A stretch of DNA of 24,919 nt from Flavobacteriales bacterium UBA3364. Its GTDB lineage: Bacteria > Bacteroidota > Bacteroidia > Flavobacteriales_F > PHOS-HE28. The stretch lies in NCBI GenBank assembly GCA_002360495.1, contig DEQO01000106.1, positions 1 through 24,919 of the forward strand, read 5' to 3'. Numbering within the stretch: the first letter of the stretch is position 1; every line of letters begins with the position of its first letter. The notes beneath the pieces are model-generated. The model searched no databases, had not been told where the DNA came from, and saw only the letters and a list, made by a program, of their open reading frames with translations. A program made the position numbers and the translations under genes. Positions 1 to 8,084 of the stretch are shown one piece after another.

Positions 1-1400
1 ACAAGCGTTAGAATGGGGATGTAGACGATGAGAATGATGATTTCACCAAAGGCCGCGCTACTTCGGATCTTGCTGGCGCTGACGAACACTTCGTGGTCCA
101 TTTCCGCTTTGGTCAGGCGGCGGCCTTTGAAGCGAGAGTGGAGGTGGTGCAACGTGGCTTCCACGATGATCACCGCACCATCCACGATCAAGCCGAAGTC
201 GATGGCGCCAAGGCTCATGAGATTGCCACTCACCCCGAAGGCGTTCATAAGGATGATGGCGAAGAGCATGCACAACGGGATCACGGAGGCCACGATCAGA
301 CCTGCGCGCCAGTTGCCGAGAAAAAGGACGAGAACGAAGATCACGATCAGTGCACCCTCGATCAGGTTGGTCTTCACCGTACCGATGGCACGTTCGACGA
401 GGTCGCTCCGCACGAGGTAAGGCTCGATCACCAGGCCTTCGGGCAAGGCCTTCTGTACGTTCGGTATCCGCGCCTCGATATCCTTCACCACTTGCGCGCT
501 GTTCGCACCCTTGAGCATCATCACCGCACCCCCGACGGCCTCTCCGTTCCCATTCCGTGTAAGCGAACCGTAACGAGGGGCAGCACCGTATCCCACCTCG
601 GCCACATCACCCACAAACAACGGAACACCGCCTTCGGGTGTTTTAACGACCACTCGTCGGATGTCATCAAGCGAACGGAGGAGGCCTTCACCACGGATGC
701 TGTAGCTGTTGGGCCTTTTCTCGATGTATGCACCGCCTGTGTTCTCGTTGTTGGACTCCAACGCTGCGAACAGATCGGCGATCGTTACGCCCATGCTCTG
801 TAGGCGCTTGGGGTCGACGCTCACTTCGTATTGTTTCACCTCACCGCCATAGCTGTTCACCTCGGCCACGCCTGGTGTTCCAAGGAGTTGGCGTACGACG
901 ATCCATTCCTGGATCGTGCGGAGTTCGCTCGGGCTGAACTTGCCCTCGTAGCCTTCTTTCGGATGAAGTACGTACTGGTACACTTCGCCAAGGCCCGTAC
1001 TCACGGGAGCCATCATAGGCTTACCCACGCCGGGTGGTATCAGGTCCGTTGCTTCTCCTAAGCGCTGGTCCACAAGGGTGCGGGCGAAGTACACGTCAAC
1101 CTCTTCATCGAAGACGATGGTCACAAGGCTTAACCCGAAGCGACTGATAGAGCGGATCTCCACCAAGTCGGGCAAGCTGGCCATCGCGCGCTCGATGGGC
1201 GCTGAGACGAACTGTTCCACCTCCTGTGCAGCCAGGGTAGGGGTGGTGGTGATCACCTGCACCTGATTGTTGGTGATGTCGGGTACGGCGTCTATCGGTA
1301 GCTGCGATAGCGAGTATGCCCCGAATAGGACCAGCACGAGCGTAAAGAGCCCGATGATGGCCTTGTTGCGTATGGAGAACTGGATGACCTTGTCGATCAT
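1..1400 (-). CDS. CusA/CzcA-family heavy-metal RND efflux pump, N-terminal part (3' end off the window)
   Basis: Inner-membrane proton-driven pump of the HME-RND family, which moves Cu/Ag or Co/Zn/Cd from the periplasm through a CusCBA-like tripartite channel. The frame is open from an ATG at 1398-1400 to the left edge, giving 466 of the usual 1000-1450 residues. A first membrane helix lies at about residues 10-30. The periplasmic porter region follows, with the usual 'VITTTP', 'E(V/Q)F(V)SAPIE' and 'SISRFGLS' type segments. The fourth membrane helix carries the proton-relay signature GAIDFGLIVDGAVIIVE, with D401, D407 and E414 matching the CzcA acidic triad. The preceding gene stops 105 bases upstream. 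Substrate (Cu/Ag versus Co/Zn/Cd) cannot be fixed from this part; copper is inferred from the neighbours. The membrane-fusion and outer-membrane partners would lie beyond the left edge. Confidence 0.93.
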   Translation of the reverse strand, partial: MIDKVIQFSIRNKAIIGLFTLVLVLFGAYSLSQLPIDAVPDITNNQVQVITTTPTLAAQEVEQFVSAPIERAMASLPDLVEIRSISRFGLSLVTIVFDEEVDVYFARTLVDQRLGEATDLIPPGVGKPMMAPVSTGLGEVYQYVLHPKEGYEGKFSPSELRTIQEWIVVRQLLGTPGVAEVNSYGGEVKQYEVSVDPKRLQSMGVTIADLFAALESNNENTGGAYIEKRPNSYSIRGEGLLRSLDDIRRVVVKTPEGGVPLFVGDVAEVGYGAAPRYGSLTRNGNGEAVGGAVMMLKGANSAQVVKDIEARIPNVQKALPEGLVIEPYLVRSDLVERAIGTVKTNLIEGALIVIFVLVLFLGNWRAGLIVASVIPLCMLFAIILMNAFGVSGNLMSLGAIDFGLIVDGAVIIVEATLHHLHSRFKGRRLTKAEMDHEVFVSASKIRSSAAFGEIIILIVYIPILTL

Positions 1401-1443
1401 TGGAATGCTTGAGTGAAATGGACGGAACGAGAAGGCGCCGAAT

Positions 1444-1458
1444 GACCGCAATGCGGTC
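1444..1458. repeat. Perfect 7-bp inverted repeat in the leader of the RND pump gene
   Basis: GACCGCA-A-TGCGGTC, two 7-base arms around a single central base, in the 105-base gap between the His-rich small gene and the RND pump gene. It looks like a dimer-binding operator or a short RNA hairpin. No T-run follows on either strand, so it is not a good terminator. Confidence 0.4.
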
Positions 1459-1505
1459 TGTCATGCCCGAAGGCACGGCGCAAAAGGGCGCGCTTAGGCG
1501 CTAAC

Positions 1506-1868
1506 TCAAGCCTTGGGAGGGTTCCACACGTTGCCGGAGTATCCGCACGGTGGAACGTCGATCACATGGGCACCCACGACTGTGGTGAGGGCGGCCACGC
1601 CGATCTGCAAAGAGCTATTCACAGGAGAGAGGGCCACCAGGCCGCTGCACGCACAGAACTCACCATGACAGTCCTCGCTGAAAGGGTCGTGCTCATGGTC
1701 ATCGTGTTGCTGAGTGGGGCCATGCTCGTCATGGAAAAGGTCATGGAACTCTTCACCGGTGTGCTGTTCCAGAAAATGAGCAACCGCACTCGGTACATGC
1801 AACCACTCATGTACCTCTAACGCACTGAAGGCGTAGAGGGCCAGGACGAGGGCAAATGAGAACCGCAT
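1506..1868 (-). CDS. Small His-rich exported protein upstream of the metal RND pump
   Basis: A 120-residue protein, read from the ATG at 1866-1868. An earlier in-frame start adds about 35 residues that do not resemble a signal sequence. The N-terminus (MRFSFALVLALYAFSALEVH) is a hydrophobic signal or membrane segment. The middle is packed with His, Asp and Glu (for example HDDHEHD) and a Cys cluster (CHGEFCACSG), so metal binding is likely. The C-terminus ends WNPPKA; similar '(I/V)W.PPK.A' tails are common in small Bacteroidota proteins found next to CusA/CzcA operons. It lies just upstream of the pump gene and has its own -7 promoter element directly in front. Function as a periplasmic metal-binding accessory is inferred; the exact family is not certain. 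Confidence 0.75.
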   Translation of the reverse strand: MRFSFALVLALYAFSALEVHEWLHVPSAVAHFLEQHTGEEFHDLFHDEHGPTQQHDDHEHDPFSEDCHGEFCACSGLVALSPVNSSLQIGVAALTTVVGAHVIDVPPCGYSGNVWNPPKA

Positions 1869-1874
1869 GCGGTG

Positions 1875-1882
1875 CAAAAGTA
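1875..1882 (-). promoter_or_regulatory. Bacteroidota -7 promoter element, probably giving a leaderless mRNA
   Basis: Minus strand TACTTTTG matches the Bacteroidota -7 consensus TAnnTTTG exactly. It ends 6 bases before the ATG at 1868, so transcription would start at or next to the start codon. No clear -33 element (TTTG) is seen at the usual spacing. It separates the RND pump unit from the upstream oxidase operon. Confidence 0.5.
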
Positions 1883-2023
1883 GATTGTTGAACGAAGGCC
1901 CGGGATGGAAGTTGTAATCAGCTTGGACGCCTGACCCCTTTCCGAGGAGCTGAGCTGGGCAAGTACCCAACATAGTTGAGCAGGATGGAAAGTGCCGTAA
2001 TCATGCCGACTTCTTCATGGATG

Positions 2024-4309
2024 TCAATATGTTACGCTCAGCCCCACACCAAAGCCCATATCGCTGTCGTAGTGGGTCCGCAGGGCCCACGACTTGTCCA
2101 ACACATAGCGCAGCGCGGCCATGTACTCCAGGTCCGAGTTGCCCATCAAGTCAAGGCGGATGCGGGGGCTCACAGGAATGTCCTCGCGCATCAATTGAGC
2201 ACGCAACCGACCCTCGGTGTCAATGCGGGTATCAAGCAAGAATAGCATAGGCAGCACGTATTGCAGGCCAATGTGCCCTACGTGTCGACCGTTCTTGGTG
2301 TTGCGTTGGGAAAATAGGTTGTCAGCAGGTGGCTCGACTTCATGACCTTCACGCGCGCGCCAGTCCAGACCGATGTTAGGGAACAGCCATTGCATCTTGC
2401 CTAGATAGCGGCCGAAGTGGGCCTCCACTTCTTGGCCGTGCATGGCGTTGTAGCCCAGCCGCCACTCGGCTTCCAATGCCCAGCGTTTGTTCATCAACAT
2501 GGCTTCACCGTCCAGTCCATTGCTGGCGAAGTCATTCTCGATCATCGGATGCCAAGCCTTGTCTTCTCGAAGGAAGTGGCGCTCTGCCTGTCGCGCGTCC
2601 GGCAACACGGGGTTCGGTTTCGATGCCGGGTTTGTGAACACGCGGCCCATGCCGCTCATCATGTGATAAAGAATGTGGCAGTGGAAGAACCAATCACCCT
2701 CTTCGGTGGCAGCGAACTCGATTGTGTCGGTTTCCATCGGCATGATGTCTAACACGTTCTTTAGAGGGGCGTGGTCGCCTTGGCCATTCACCACACGGAA
2801 GAAATGACCATGCAGATGCATCGGGTGCCGCATCATGCTGTTGTTGTGCAGGATGATGCGGACGTTCTCGCCCTTTCGAACGAGGATGCGGTCTGTCTCG
2901 CTCACCGTCTTGTTGTCCAGTGTCCACAAGTAGCGGTTCATGTTGCCCGTTAGCTCGAAGCGCATCTCCTTCACCGGACCCGGCGGTAGGGTGGTGCTCA
3001 CCGGTGAGCGTAGCATGGCGTAGTTGAGCGTGGTGATGCTCGATAGCGCGTTGCTGTTGTACTGATCACCGCTATGTGAGCTATGGTCCGTGCCATTCAT
3101 TCCCTTCTGTTCCGCAGGGCCGGTGATCTCCGGGTACATCACCACGTTCATGTCCATCTGCTGAAGACTCATGTTCATGCCCATGTCGTCTAGGTCACCG
3201 TTCATTTTCATCATGCCGTTCATCATGCGCATCCCCTCGAAGTACTTCAGGGGTTGCAGCGGTGCAGCCAGTTGCTTGATGCCGGTGCCCAGCCAAAGCG
3301 ACGTTGAGCGCACCCGGTCCTCGCTGGTGGCGAGCAGTTCGTAGCTCGTACTGTCGGCAGGCAGGGTCACGATGATGTCGTAGGTCTCGGCCACGCCCAT
3401 GATGAAGCGATCCACCTCTACCGGTTCCACATCGATGCCGTCCGATGCCACGACCAACATCTTGCCTCCCGCGTAACTGATCCAGAAATAGCTGCTGGCC
3501 CCTGCATTGATGAGCCGCACCCGCACCTGGTCGCCGCCCTTGAGCTGTGGGGCATGGTCCTCCACCTTGCCGTTGCTGAAGAGCACGTCATAGTAGACAT
3601 CACTAACGTCCATCGCATTCATGCGCTTCCACTCGTTCAGCAGTTTTACGCCCACCGACCCTTCTCTGATGGCATCACTGTAGCTCTGCACTGTACCTGG
3701 CCGAACGCCGTGCTTCTTGATCGCACTCCAGTCGTTAGCGGCGTGCAAGCGACGGTGCACTTCCTTCGGTTTCATGTCGGTCCACTCGCTGAGGACCAGC
3801 ACTTGCTCTGAAACGAGGGGTTCAACGCGTCTGTGAATGATGAGCGCCCCGTACATGCCGTTCTGTTCCTGGGTGCCGGTATGCGAGTGGTACCAGTAGG
3901 TCCCGCTCTGCACCAGTGGGAACTTGTACACCTGTGTTTCACCGGCCTTGATCGGCGCTGTGGTGAGGTATGGCACGCCATCGTAGTGGTAGGGTAGGAT
4001 GATACCGTGCCAATGCAAGCTGGTTTCCTCCTTCTCCATCGTGTTGCGTACCACGATCATGGCCGTGTCGCCCTCGGTGAAGGTGAGTGTCGGCATGGGC
4101 ATCTGGCCGTTCACGGCGAAGGCTTTGCGCTGCTTGCCGTTGGGGCTCACAATGGTGTCGGTGATCGCCAGGTCGTAGCGCGTGGTCTTGGGGACATACC
4201 TTCCCGGTGGCGCCGAGGTGCCGAGTGCACGATGATGATCCTGCGCCCACGAAGGGCACGCTGCTATGAATCCGGCCCACAGACCGAACACCTTCCAATT
4301 GCTGGCCAT
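2024..4309 (-). CDS. Multicopper oxidase (CopA type) with a C-terminal beta-barrel-like extension
   Basis: Periplasmic oxidase thought to convert Cu(I) to the less toxic Cu(II) (PcoA/CopA family). It has 761 residues from the ATG at 4307-4309, chosen because a signal peptide (MASNWKVFGLWAGF..., cleavage after SWAQ) starts there; an in-frame upstream start only overlaps the preceding gene. All copper sites are present: H99-W-H101, H141-S-H143, HPMHLHGH (H495, H498, H500) and HCHILYHMMSGM (H543, C544, H545, H549, axial M554). A Met-rich stretch at about 360-404 resembles the Met-rich copper-binding segment of CopA/CueO. Residues from about 575 to the final Tyr761 are not oxidase: alternating hydrophobic strands ending in an aromatic residue resemble the CopB outer-membrane beta-barrel. 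It is the last gene of the copper operon, 5 bases after the small HMA gene. Confidence 0.92.
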   Translation of the reverse strand: MASNWKVFGLWAGFIAACPSWAQDHHRALGTSAPPGRYVPKTTRYDLAITDTIVSPNGKQRKAFAVNGQMPMPTLTFTEGDTAMIVVRNTMEKEETSLHWHGIILPYHYDGVPYLTTAPIKAGETQVYKFPLVQSGTYWYHSHTGTQEQNGMYGALIIHRRVEPLVSEQVLVLSEWTDMKPKEVHRRLHAANDWSAIKKHGVRPGTVQSYSDAIREGSVGVKLLNEWKRMNAMDVSDVYYDVLFSNGKVEDHAPQLKGGDQVRVRLINAGASSYFWISYAGGKMLVVASDGIDVEPVEVDRFIMGVAETYDIIVTLPADSTSYELLATSEDRVRSTSLWLGTGIKQLAAPLQPLKYFEGMRMMNGMMKMNGDLDDMGMNMSLQQMDMNVVMYPEITGPAEQKGMNGTDHSSHSGDQYNSNALSSITTLNYAMLRSPVSTTLPPGPVKEMRFELTGNMNRYLWTLDNKTVSETDRILVRKGENVRIILHNNSMMRHPMHLHGHFFRVVNGQGDHAPLKNVLDIMPMETDTIEFAATEEGDWFFHCHILYHMMSGMGRVFTNPASKPNPVLPDARQAERHFLREDKAWHPMIENDFASNGLDGEAMLMNKRWALEAEWRLGYNAMHGQEVEAHFGRYLGKMQWLFPNIGLDWRAREGHEVEPPADNLFSQRNTKNGRHVGHIGLQYVLPMLFLLDTRIDTEGRLRAQLMREDIPVSPRIRLDLMGNSDLEYMAALRYVLDKSWALRTHYDSDMGFGVGLSVTY

Positions 4310-4314
4310 GGAAC

Positions 4315-4692
4315 TCAGTGATGTGCGGGCATTCCGCACCCGCTTTTCTGGCAGCAACCCGGCAGCTTGGCGAAGGCCGCAGTATCGGCCGGTAGTTCAT
4401 CCGCTGCATAGCCTAGCTTGGTGATGGCCGTGCGCAGTTTAGCAGCATCCGTCTTGCGTGGGTTGTAGGTAACCACCACCGTGGAAGTCGCGAGGTCCAC
4501 ATCGACCTTCTGTACACCGTTCTCGTAGATCAGGTTGCTCTCGATAGCAGTTTCGCACATGCCGCACACCGTGCTGCTTTTGATGTTCACGGTCTCCGAC
4601 TTCTTTCCCTTGTTGCCATTGTTAGCCAAGACTGTGGCACCCATTAGGAGTATAAGGGAGGAGAGGATGCTCTTCTTATTCATGAGGTTCAT
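4315..4692 (-). CDS. Small exported heavy-metal-associated (HMA) domain protein
   Basis: A 125-residue copper-chaperone-like protein with a signal peptide (MNLMNKKSILSSLILLMGAT..., cleavage near LAN). The HMA domain spans about residues 35-105 and has the metal site C43-G-M-C46. A short Cys/Met/His tail follows, with CC at 113-114, C119 and HH at the end. A KLPGCC motif after the HMA fold is shared with KLPMCC of the neighbouring lipoprotein, so the two are probably related by duplication. The start could also be the second Met at 4681-4683. It sits between the HMA-DUF3347 gene (23-base gap) and the oxidase gene (5-base gap), as expected for a periplasmic Cu(I) carrier feeding the oxidase or the RND pump; that role is inferred. 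Confidence 0.88.
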   Translation of the reverse strand: MNLMNKKSILSSLILLMGATVLANNGNKGKKSETVNIKSSTVCGMCETAIESNLIYENGVQKVDVDLATSTVVVTYNPRKTDAAKLRTAITKLGYAADELPADTAAFAKLPGCCQKSGCGMPAHH

Positions 4693-4715
4693 TGGGAATC
4701 GGGGTTGGCAGGTGG

Positions 4716-5642
4716 TCAATGATCTTGAAGGGTCTCCTTCACGCTGCCGCAGGTGAGCATTGCATTGCCATAGAACGGATTCTTGATCTCTTTGTATGTG
4801 CTGAGCCAGTCGCTGCCGCCAGCGAACATGGGGCAATGGTCCAGGTAGATGGTCTGTGCTTGCGGAGCGGCCTTGGCCAGTTGCGCCATGGGTGCTGTGA
4901 GTTTTGCGAAGAGCTCGCGCTGCTTCGCCAGGTCTGTGGTCTCGCTCAAGGGGTGTAAGTGCGGCATTATGGCGGTCATCACCTCGGCCCACATGGTTTG
5001 TTGATCGGCGCGCAGGCCTTCGGCACCCACGCTGTGCATTGCGCCGTCCAGCGCACTCGCATGCTCCTTCGCCTTGCTCTTGTCCCCTGCGATCAGTGCA
5101 TCCTTCAGCGCGAAGTAGTGTTTGAACACTTCAGCGAAGGTCTCCGCGCTTTGCGCAGGTGTTTGTGCCGTGCTATCGGACGTGCCGTGCTGATGATCCG
5201 CACTGTGCCCGTGGGTCGCGATCGTTGTGTCCATGGCGGTGTGGTTGTGCGCGTGCGAACCGCCCTTATGATCGGGATCGGGGTTCACGGAAATACGCTT
5301 GCCCGTGCGCTCATAGTGGCAGCACATAGGCAACTTGTCGTACACGGCATCTGGCGCGAGGTAGGACTGGTTGTCGTAGCCCGCTTCGGCGATACGGCGT
5401 AGCACGGCATCGGCAGTAGTGCGCGTGCTGTCGTAGGTGATCACGGCGTCGCGGCTCGCCTTGCCCCAATCCACTTCGCTGAGGCCCTTCTGCAGGCCCG
5501 CCTCTTCTATAGTGGCTTCGCACATGCCGCAGTTGCCGTTGATGCGTACGGTCTCGGTGCGGGCGTTCTTAACGCCGGAGCAGGAGAGGAGCACGAGCGC
5601 GCTGCTCATTGCGAACGGAACGGTTCTGGCTATCATGGTCAT
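4716..5642 (-). CDS. HMA domain plus DUF3347 lipoprotein
   Basis: A 308-residue protein. The signal sequence ends in a lipobox (LLSC, lipidated Cys21), so it is probably membrane-anchored in the periplasm. The HMA domain (about 30-95) has C38-G-M-C41 and is followed by KLPMCC (C107, C108). A His-rich linker (about 118-150, with repeated H-x-H) leads into a DUF3347 domain (about 160-308) with the typical features 'DHCPMF', 'WLSTYKEIKNPFYG' and 'MLTCG'. DUF3347 is common next to, or fused to, CusB-type periplasmic adaptors in Bacteroidota and is thought to bind copper. The gene starts 9 bases after the ATPase stop. A periplasmic Cu-receiving role is inferred from the domains and the position. 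Confidence 0.9.
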   Translation of the reverse strand: MTMIARTVPFAMSSALVLLSCSGVKNARTETVRINGNCGMCEATIEEAGLQKGLSEVDWGKASRDAVITYDSTRTTADAVLRRIAEAGYDNQSYLAPDAVYDKLPMCCHYERTGKRISVNPDPDHKGGSHAHNHTAMDTTIATHGHSADHQHGTSDSTAQTPAQSAETFAEVFKHYFALKDALIAGDKSKAKEHASALDGAMHSVGAEGLRADQQTMWAEVMTAIMPHLHPLSETTDLAKQRELFAKLTAPMAQLAKAAPQAQTIYLDHCPMFAGGSDWLSTYKEIKNPFYGNAMLTCGSVKETLQDH

Positions 5643-5651
5643 TGGTTGTTT

Positions 5652-8081
5652 TCAGTTGTTCAATCGCGCCCAGCGCAGGCGCACGCTATTGCTCACCACG
5701 CTGACGCTGCTTAGGGCCATGGCCGCACCTGCGATCATGGGGTCCAGCAGAAAGCCATTGATCGGGTAGAGCACCCCCGCAGCAATGGGGATGCCGAGCA
5801 CATTGTAAACGAAGGCCCAGAACAGGTTCTGACGGATAAGCGCAACGGTCTTGCGCGAGAGCATGATGGCGCGCGGGATGGCATTCAGATCTGTGCTGAT
5901 CAAGGTCATCCGCGCCACGTCCATGGCGATGTCGCTGCCCTTGCCCATGGCGATGCTCACATCGGCCTTGGCCAAGGCTTCGCTATCGTTGATGCCATCG
6001 CCCACCATGGCCACTACATGGCCTTGCTGTTGCAGGCCCACCACGAAGGCGCTCTTGTCCTTCGGCAACACTTCGCTGCGGAAGTCATCGATGCCCACGG
6101 TCTTGGCGACGGCTTGTGCCGTGCGCCGCGAGTCGCCGGTCTGCATGAACACCTTGATGCCTGCCTTCTTCAAGCGGGCGATGGCTTCCGTTGCGCTCGG
6201 CTTTATTCGGTCCGCAATGGCCACTGCGGCGCGGACTTGCTTGCCATCAGCCAGCCACACCAGGGTCCGCGCCTCCTCCTGCCAGCGTTTCTCGTGCTCG
6301 CGCCATTCATTGCCGATGCTCACATTGTTCTCCTCCATCAAGCGGCGGTTGCCCACCAACCATGTGTCGGCGTTTATGCGTGCCGTGACGCCTTTGCCGG
6401 TCATGCTCTCGAACGCGGTTGCATCCGGCGCGCGATGCACGCCCTTGGAGTGCAGGTATCCGGCAACCGCCTCCGCCAACGGATGCTCCGAACGGGACTC
6501 GATGGCCAACAGGGCAGCGGCGGCATCACTGTCTTCCAAGCCGATGGCTTCCACCACCTCCGGTTTGCCTTCGGTGATCGTGCCGGTCTTGTCCAGCACG
6601 ATGGCAGTGATCTTCCGAGCGCGCTCCAGGCTTTCCGCATCCTTGATGAGAATGCCGTTCTCCGCACCCTTGCCCATGCCCGCCATGATGGCGGTGGGCG
6701 TGGCCAGGCCCAATGCGCACGGGCAGGCGATCACAAGAACGGTGACCAGTGCGAGCAAGCCTTGCGTGAAGGCGTGTTCGCCGCCGAAGATCCACCACAC
6801 GATCGCGCTTAGCATCGCGACACCGATGACCACTGGCACGAAGACGGCCGCCACCTTGTCGACCATTTGTTGCACCGGTGCCTTGCTGCCCTGCGCCTCT
6901 TGCACTGTGCGCACGATCTGAGCGAGGAGCGTTGCCCCGCCCACTTTCTGCGCGCGCATGCGCAAACTCCCTTTCTGGTTGATCGTGCCCGCGAGCAGCA
7001 ACGCGCCAGCGGCCTTCGCCACGGGCACGGGCTCACCGCTGATCATGCTTTCGTCCACATAGCTCTCGCCGCCGATCACCTCGCCATCCACGGCGATGCT
7101 CTCACCGGGACGCACCACCAGGATGTCGTCCACGTTCACGTCCGCGATGGGCACTTGTTGCGTGGTGCCATCGGCCGCTTCGCGCATCACGGTGTTCGGC
7201 CGCAGCCCCATCAACTTCTTGATCGCGCTGCTTGTACCGGCCTTGGCGCGTTCTTCCAGGAATTTGCCGAGCAGGATGAAGGTGATGACCACCGCCGCCG
7301 CCTCGAAGTACACATGCGGCATCAGCCCGCGATCGGTCCAGAACGAAGGGTAGGCCGTGTTGAAAACGCTGAAGACATAAGCCACGCCGGTGCTGAGCGC
7401 CACCAGCGTATCCATATTCGCGCTGCGGTGCTTCGCTTGCTTCCAGGCGTTGATGAAGAACTGGCGGCCGAAGACGAGCACTACCGGCGTGCTCAAGGCC
7501 CACATCGCGAGATTGGCCCATGGCTCGTGCATCAGTACCATGCCGATGATCACAAGCGGTATGCTCAAGGCGATGGATGCCACGAGCCGTTGCTTCAGGC
7601 TGCGCATGCGCTCGCGTTGGATGGCTTCCAGGTCGGCGGTGGCCTCGTGCTCTTCGGTCACCATCAGGTCGTAACCGATGCTCTGCACCACGGCCTTCAT
7701 GCGGCGCTCATCGATCACACCGGGCACATAGGTGACTTGCACCGTGTTGGTTGCAAGGTTCACTCCGGCTTTCAGCACGCCGGGCTGTGCCAGAAGCATG
7801 CTCTCCACGCTAGCCACGCAACTGGCGCAGGTCATGCCTGTCACCGGGAAGGTGCGCTTCACGGTGGGCACATCATAGCCGTTGTCCTTGATGGCCTGCA
7901 CCGCATGTTGCACGGCCTCCACCGGCTTGTCGCTGGTGATCACGGCGCGGCGGTTGTTCAGTTCCACATGGTGCTCCTTCACTTCCGGCACGGCGCCCAC
8001 TGCCTTGTCCACGATCAGCGCGCAATGCTCGCTGTCCATGTTCTCCACGGGCAACAGGAGGGTGGTGCTTTCGGCGGCCAT
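5652..8081 (-). CDS. copA: Cu(+)-exporting P1B-type ATPase
   Basis: An 809-residue inner-membrane pump that exports Cu(I) from the cytoplasm using ATP. Two N-terminal HMA domains are present: the first (about 8-72) has an altered site MDSEHC in which the first Cys of CxxC is Ser, and the second (about 77-145) has canonical GMTCASC (C85, C88). Core motifs are the SGEPVPV actuator loop, the membrane site C453-P-C455, the phosphorylation motif DKTGT (D497), the SEHPLAEAV 'HP' motif, MVGDGINDSEAL, and the final-helix residues YN and MALSS, which fit the Cu(+) P1B-1 subgroup. Its start lies 3 bases after the stop of the tandem HMA gene, so the two are almost certainly co-translated. No truncation is seen. 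Confidence 0.97.
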   Translation of the reverse strand: MAAESTTLLLPVENMDSEHCALIVDKAVGAVPEVKEHHVELNNRRAVITSDKPVEAVQHAVQAIKDNGYDVPTVKRTFPVTGMTCASCVASVESMLLAQPGVLKAGVNLATNTVQVTYVPGVIDERRMKAVVQSIGYDLMVTEEHEATADLEAIQRERMRSLKQRLVASIALSIPLVIIGMVLMHEPWANLAMWALSTPVVLVFGRQFFINAWKQAKHRSANMDTLVALSTGVAYVFSVFNTAYPSFWTDRGLMPHVYFEAAAVVITFILLGKFLEERAKAGTSSAIKKLMGLRPNTVMREAADGTTQQVPIADVNVDDILVVRPGESIAVDGEVIGGESYVDESMISGEPVPVAKAAGALLLAGTINQKGSLRMRAQKVGGATLLAQIVRTVQEAQGSKAPVQQMVDKVAAVFVPVVIGVAMLSAIVWWIFGGEHAFTQGLLALVTVLVIACPCALGLATPTAIMAGMGKGAENGILIKDAESLERARKITAIVLDKTGTITEGKPEVVEAIGLEDSDAAAALLAIESRSEHPLAEAVAGYLHSKGVHRAPDATAFESMTGKGVTARINADTWLVGNRRLMEENNVSIGNEWREHEKRWQEEARTLVWLADGKQVRAAVAIADRIKPSATEAIARLKKAGIKVFMQTGDSRRTAQAVAKTVGIDDFRSEVLPKDKSAFVVGLQQQGHVVAMVGDGINDSEALAKADVSIAMGKGSDIAMDVARMTLISTDLNAIPRAIMLSRKTVALIRQNLFWAFVYNVLGIPIAAGVLYPINGFLLDPMIAGAAMALSSVSVVSNSVRLRWARLNN

Positions 8082-8084
8082 GGC

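Noticed and set aside
1976..2245. Short plus-strand frame at the 3' end of the copper oxidase gene
   Set aside because: Overlaps the oxidase coding sequence and has no domain or ribosome site.
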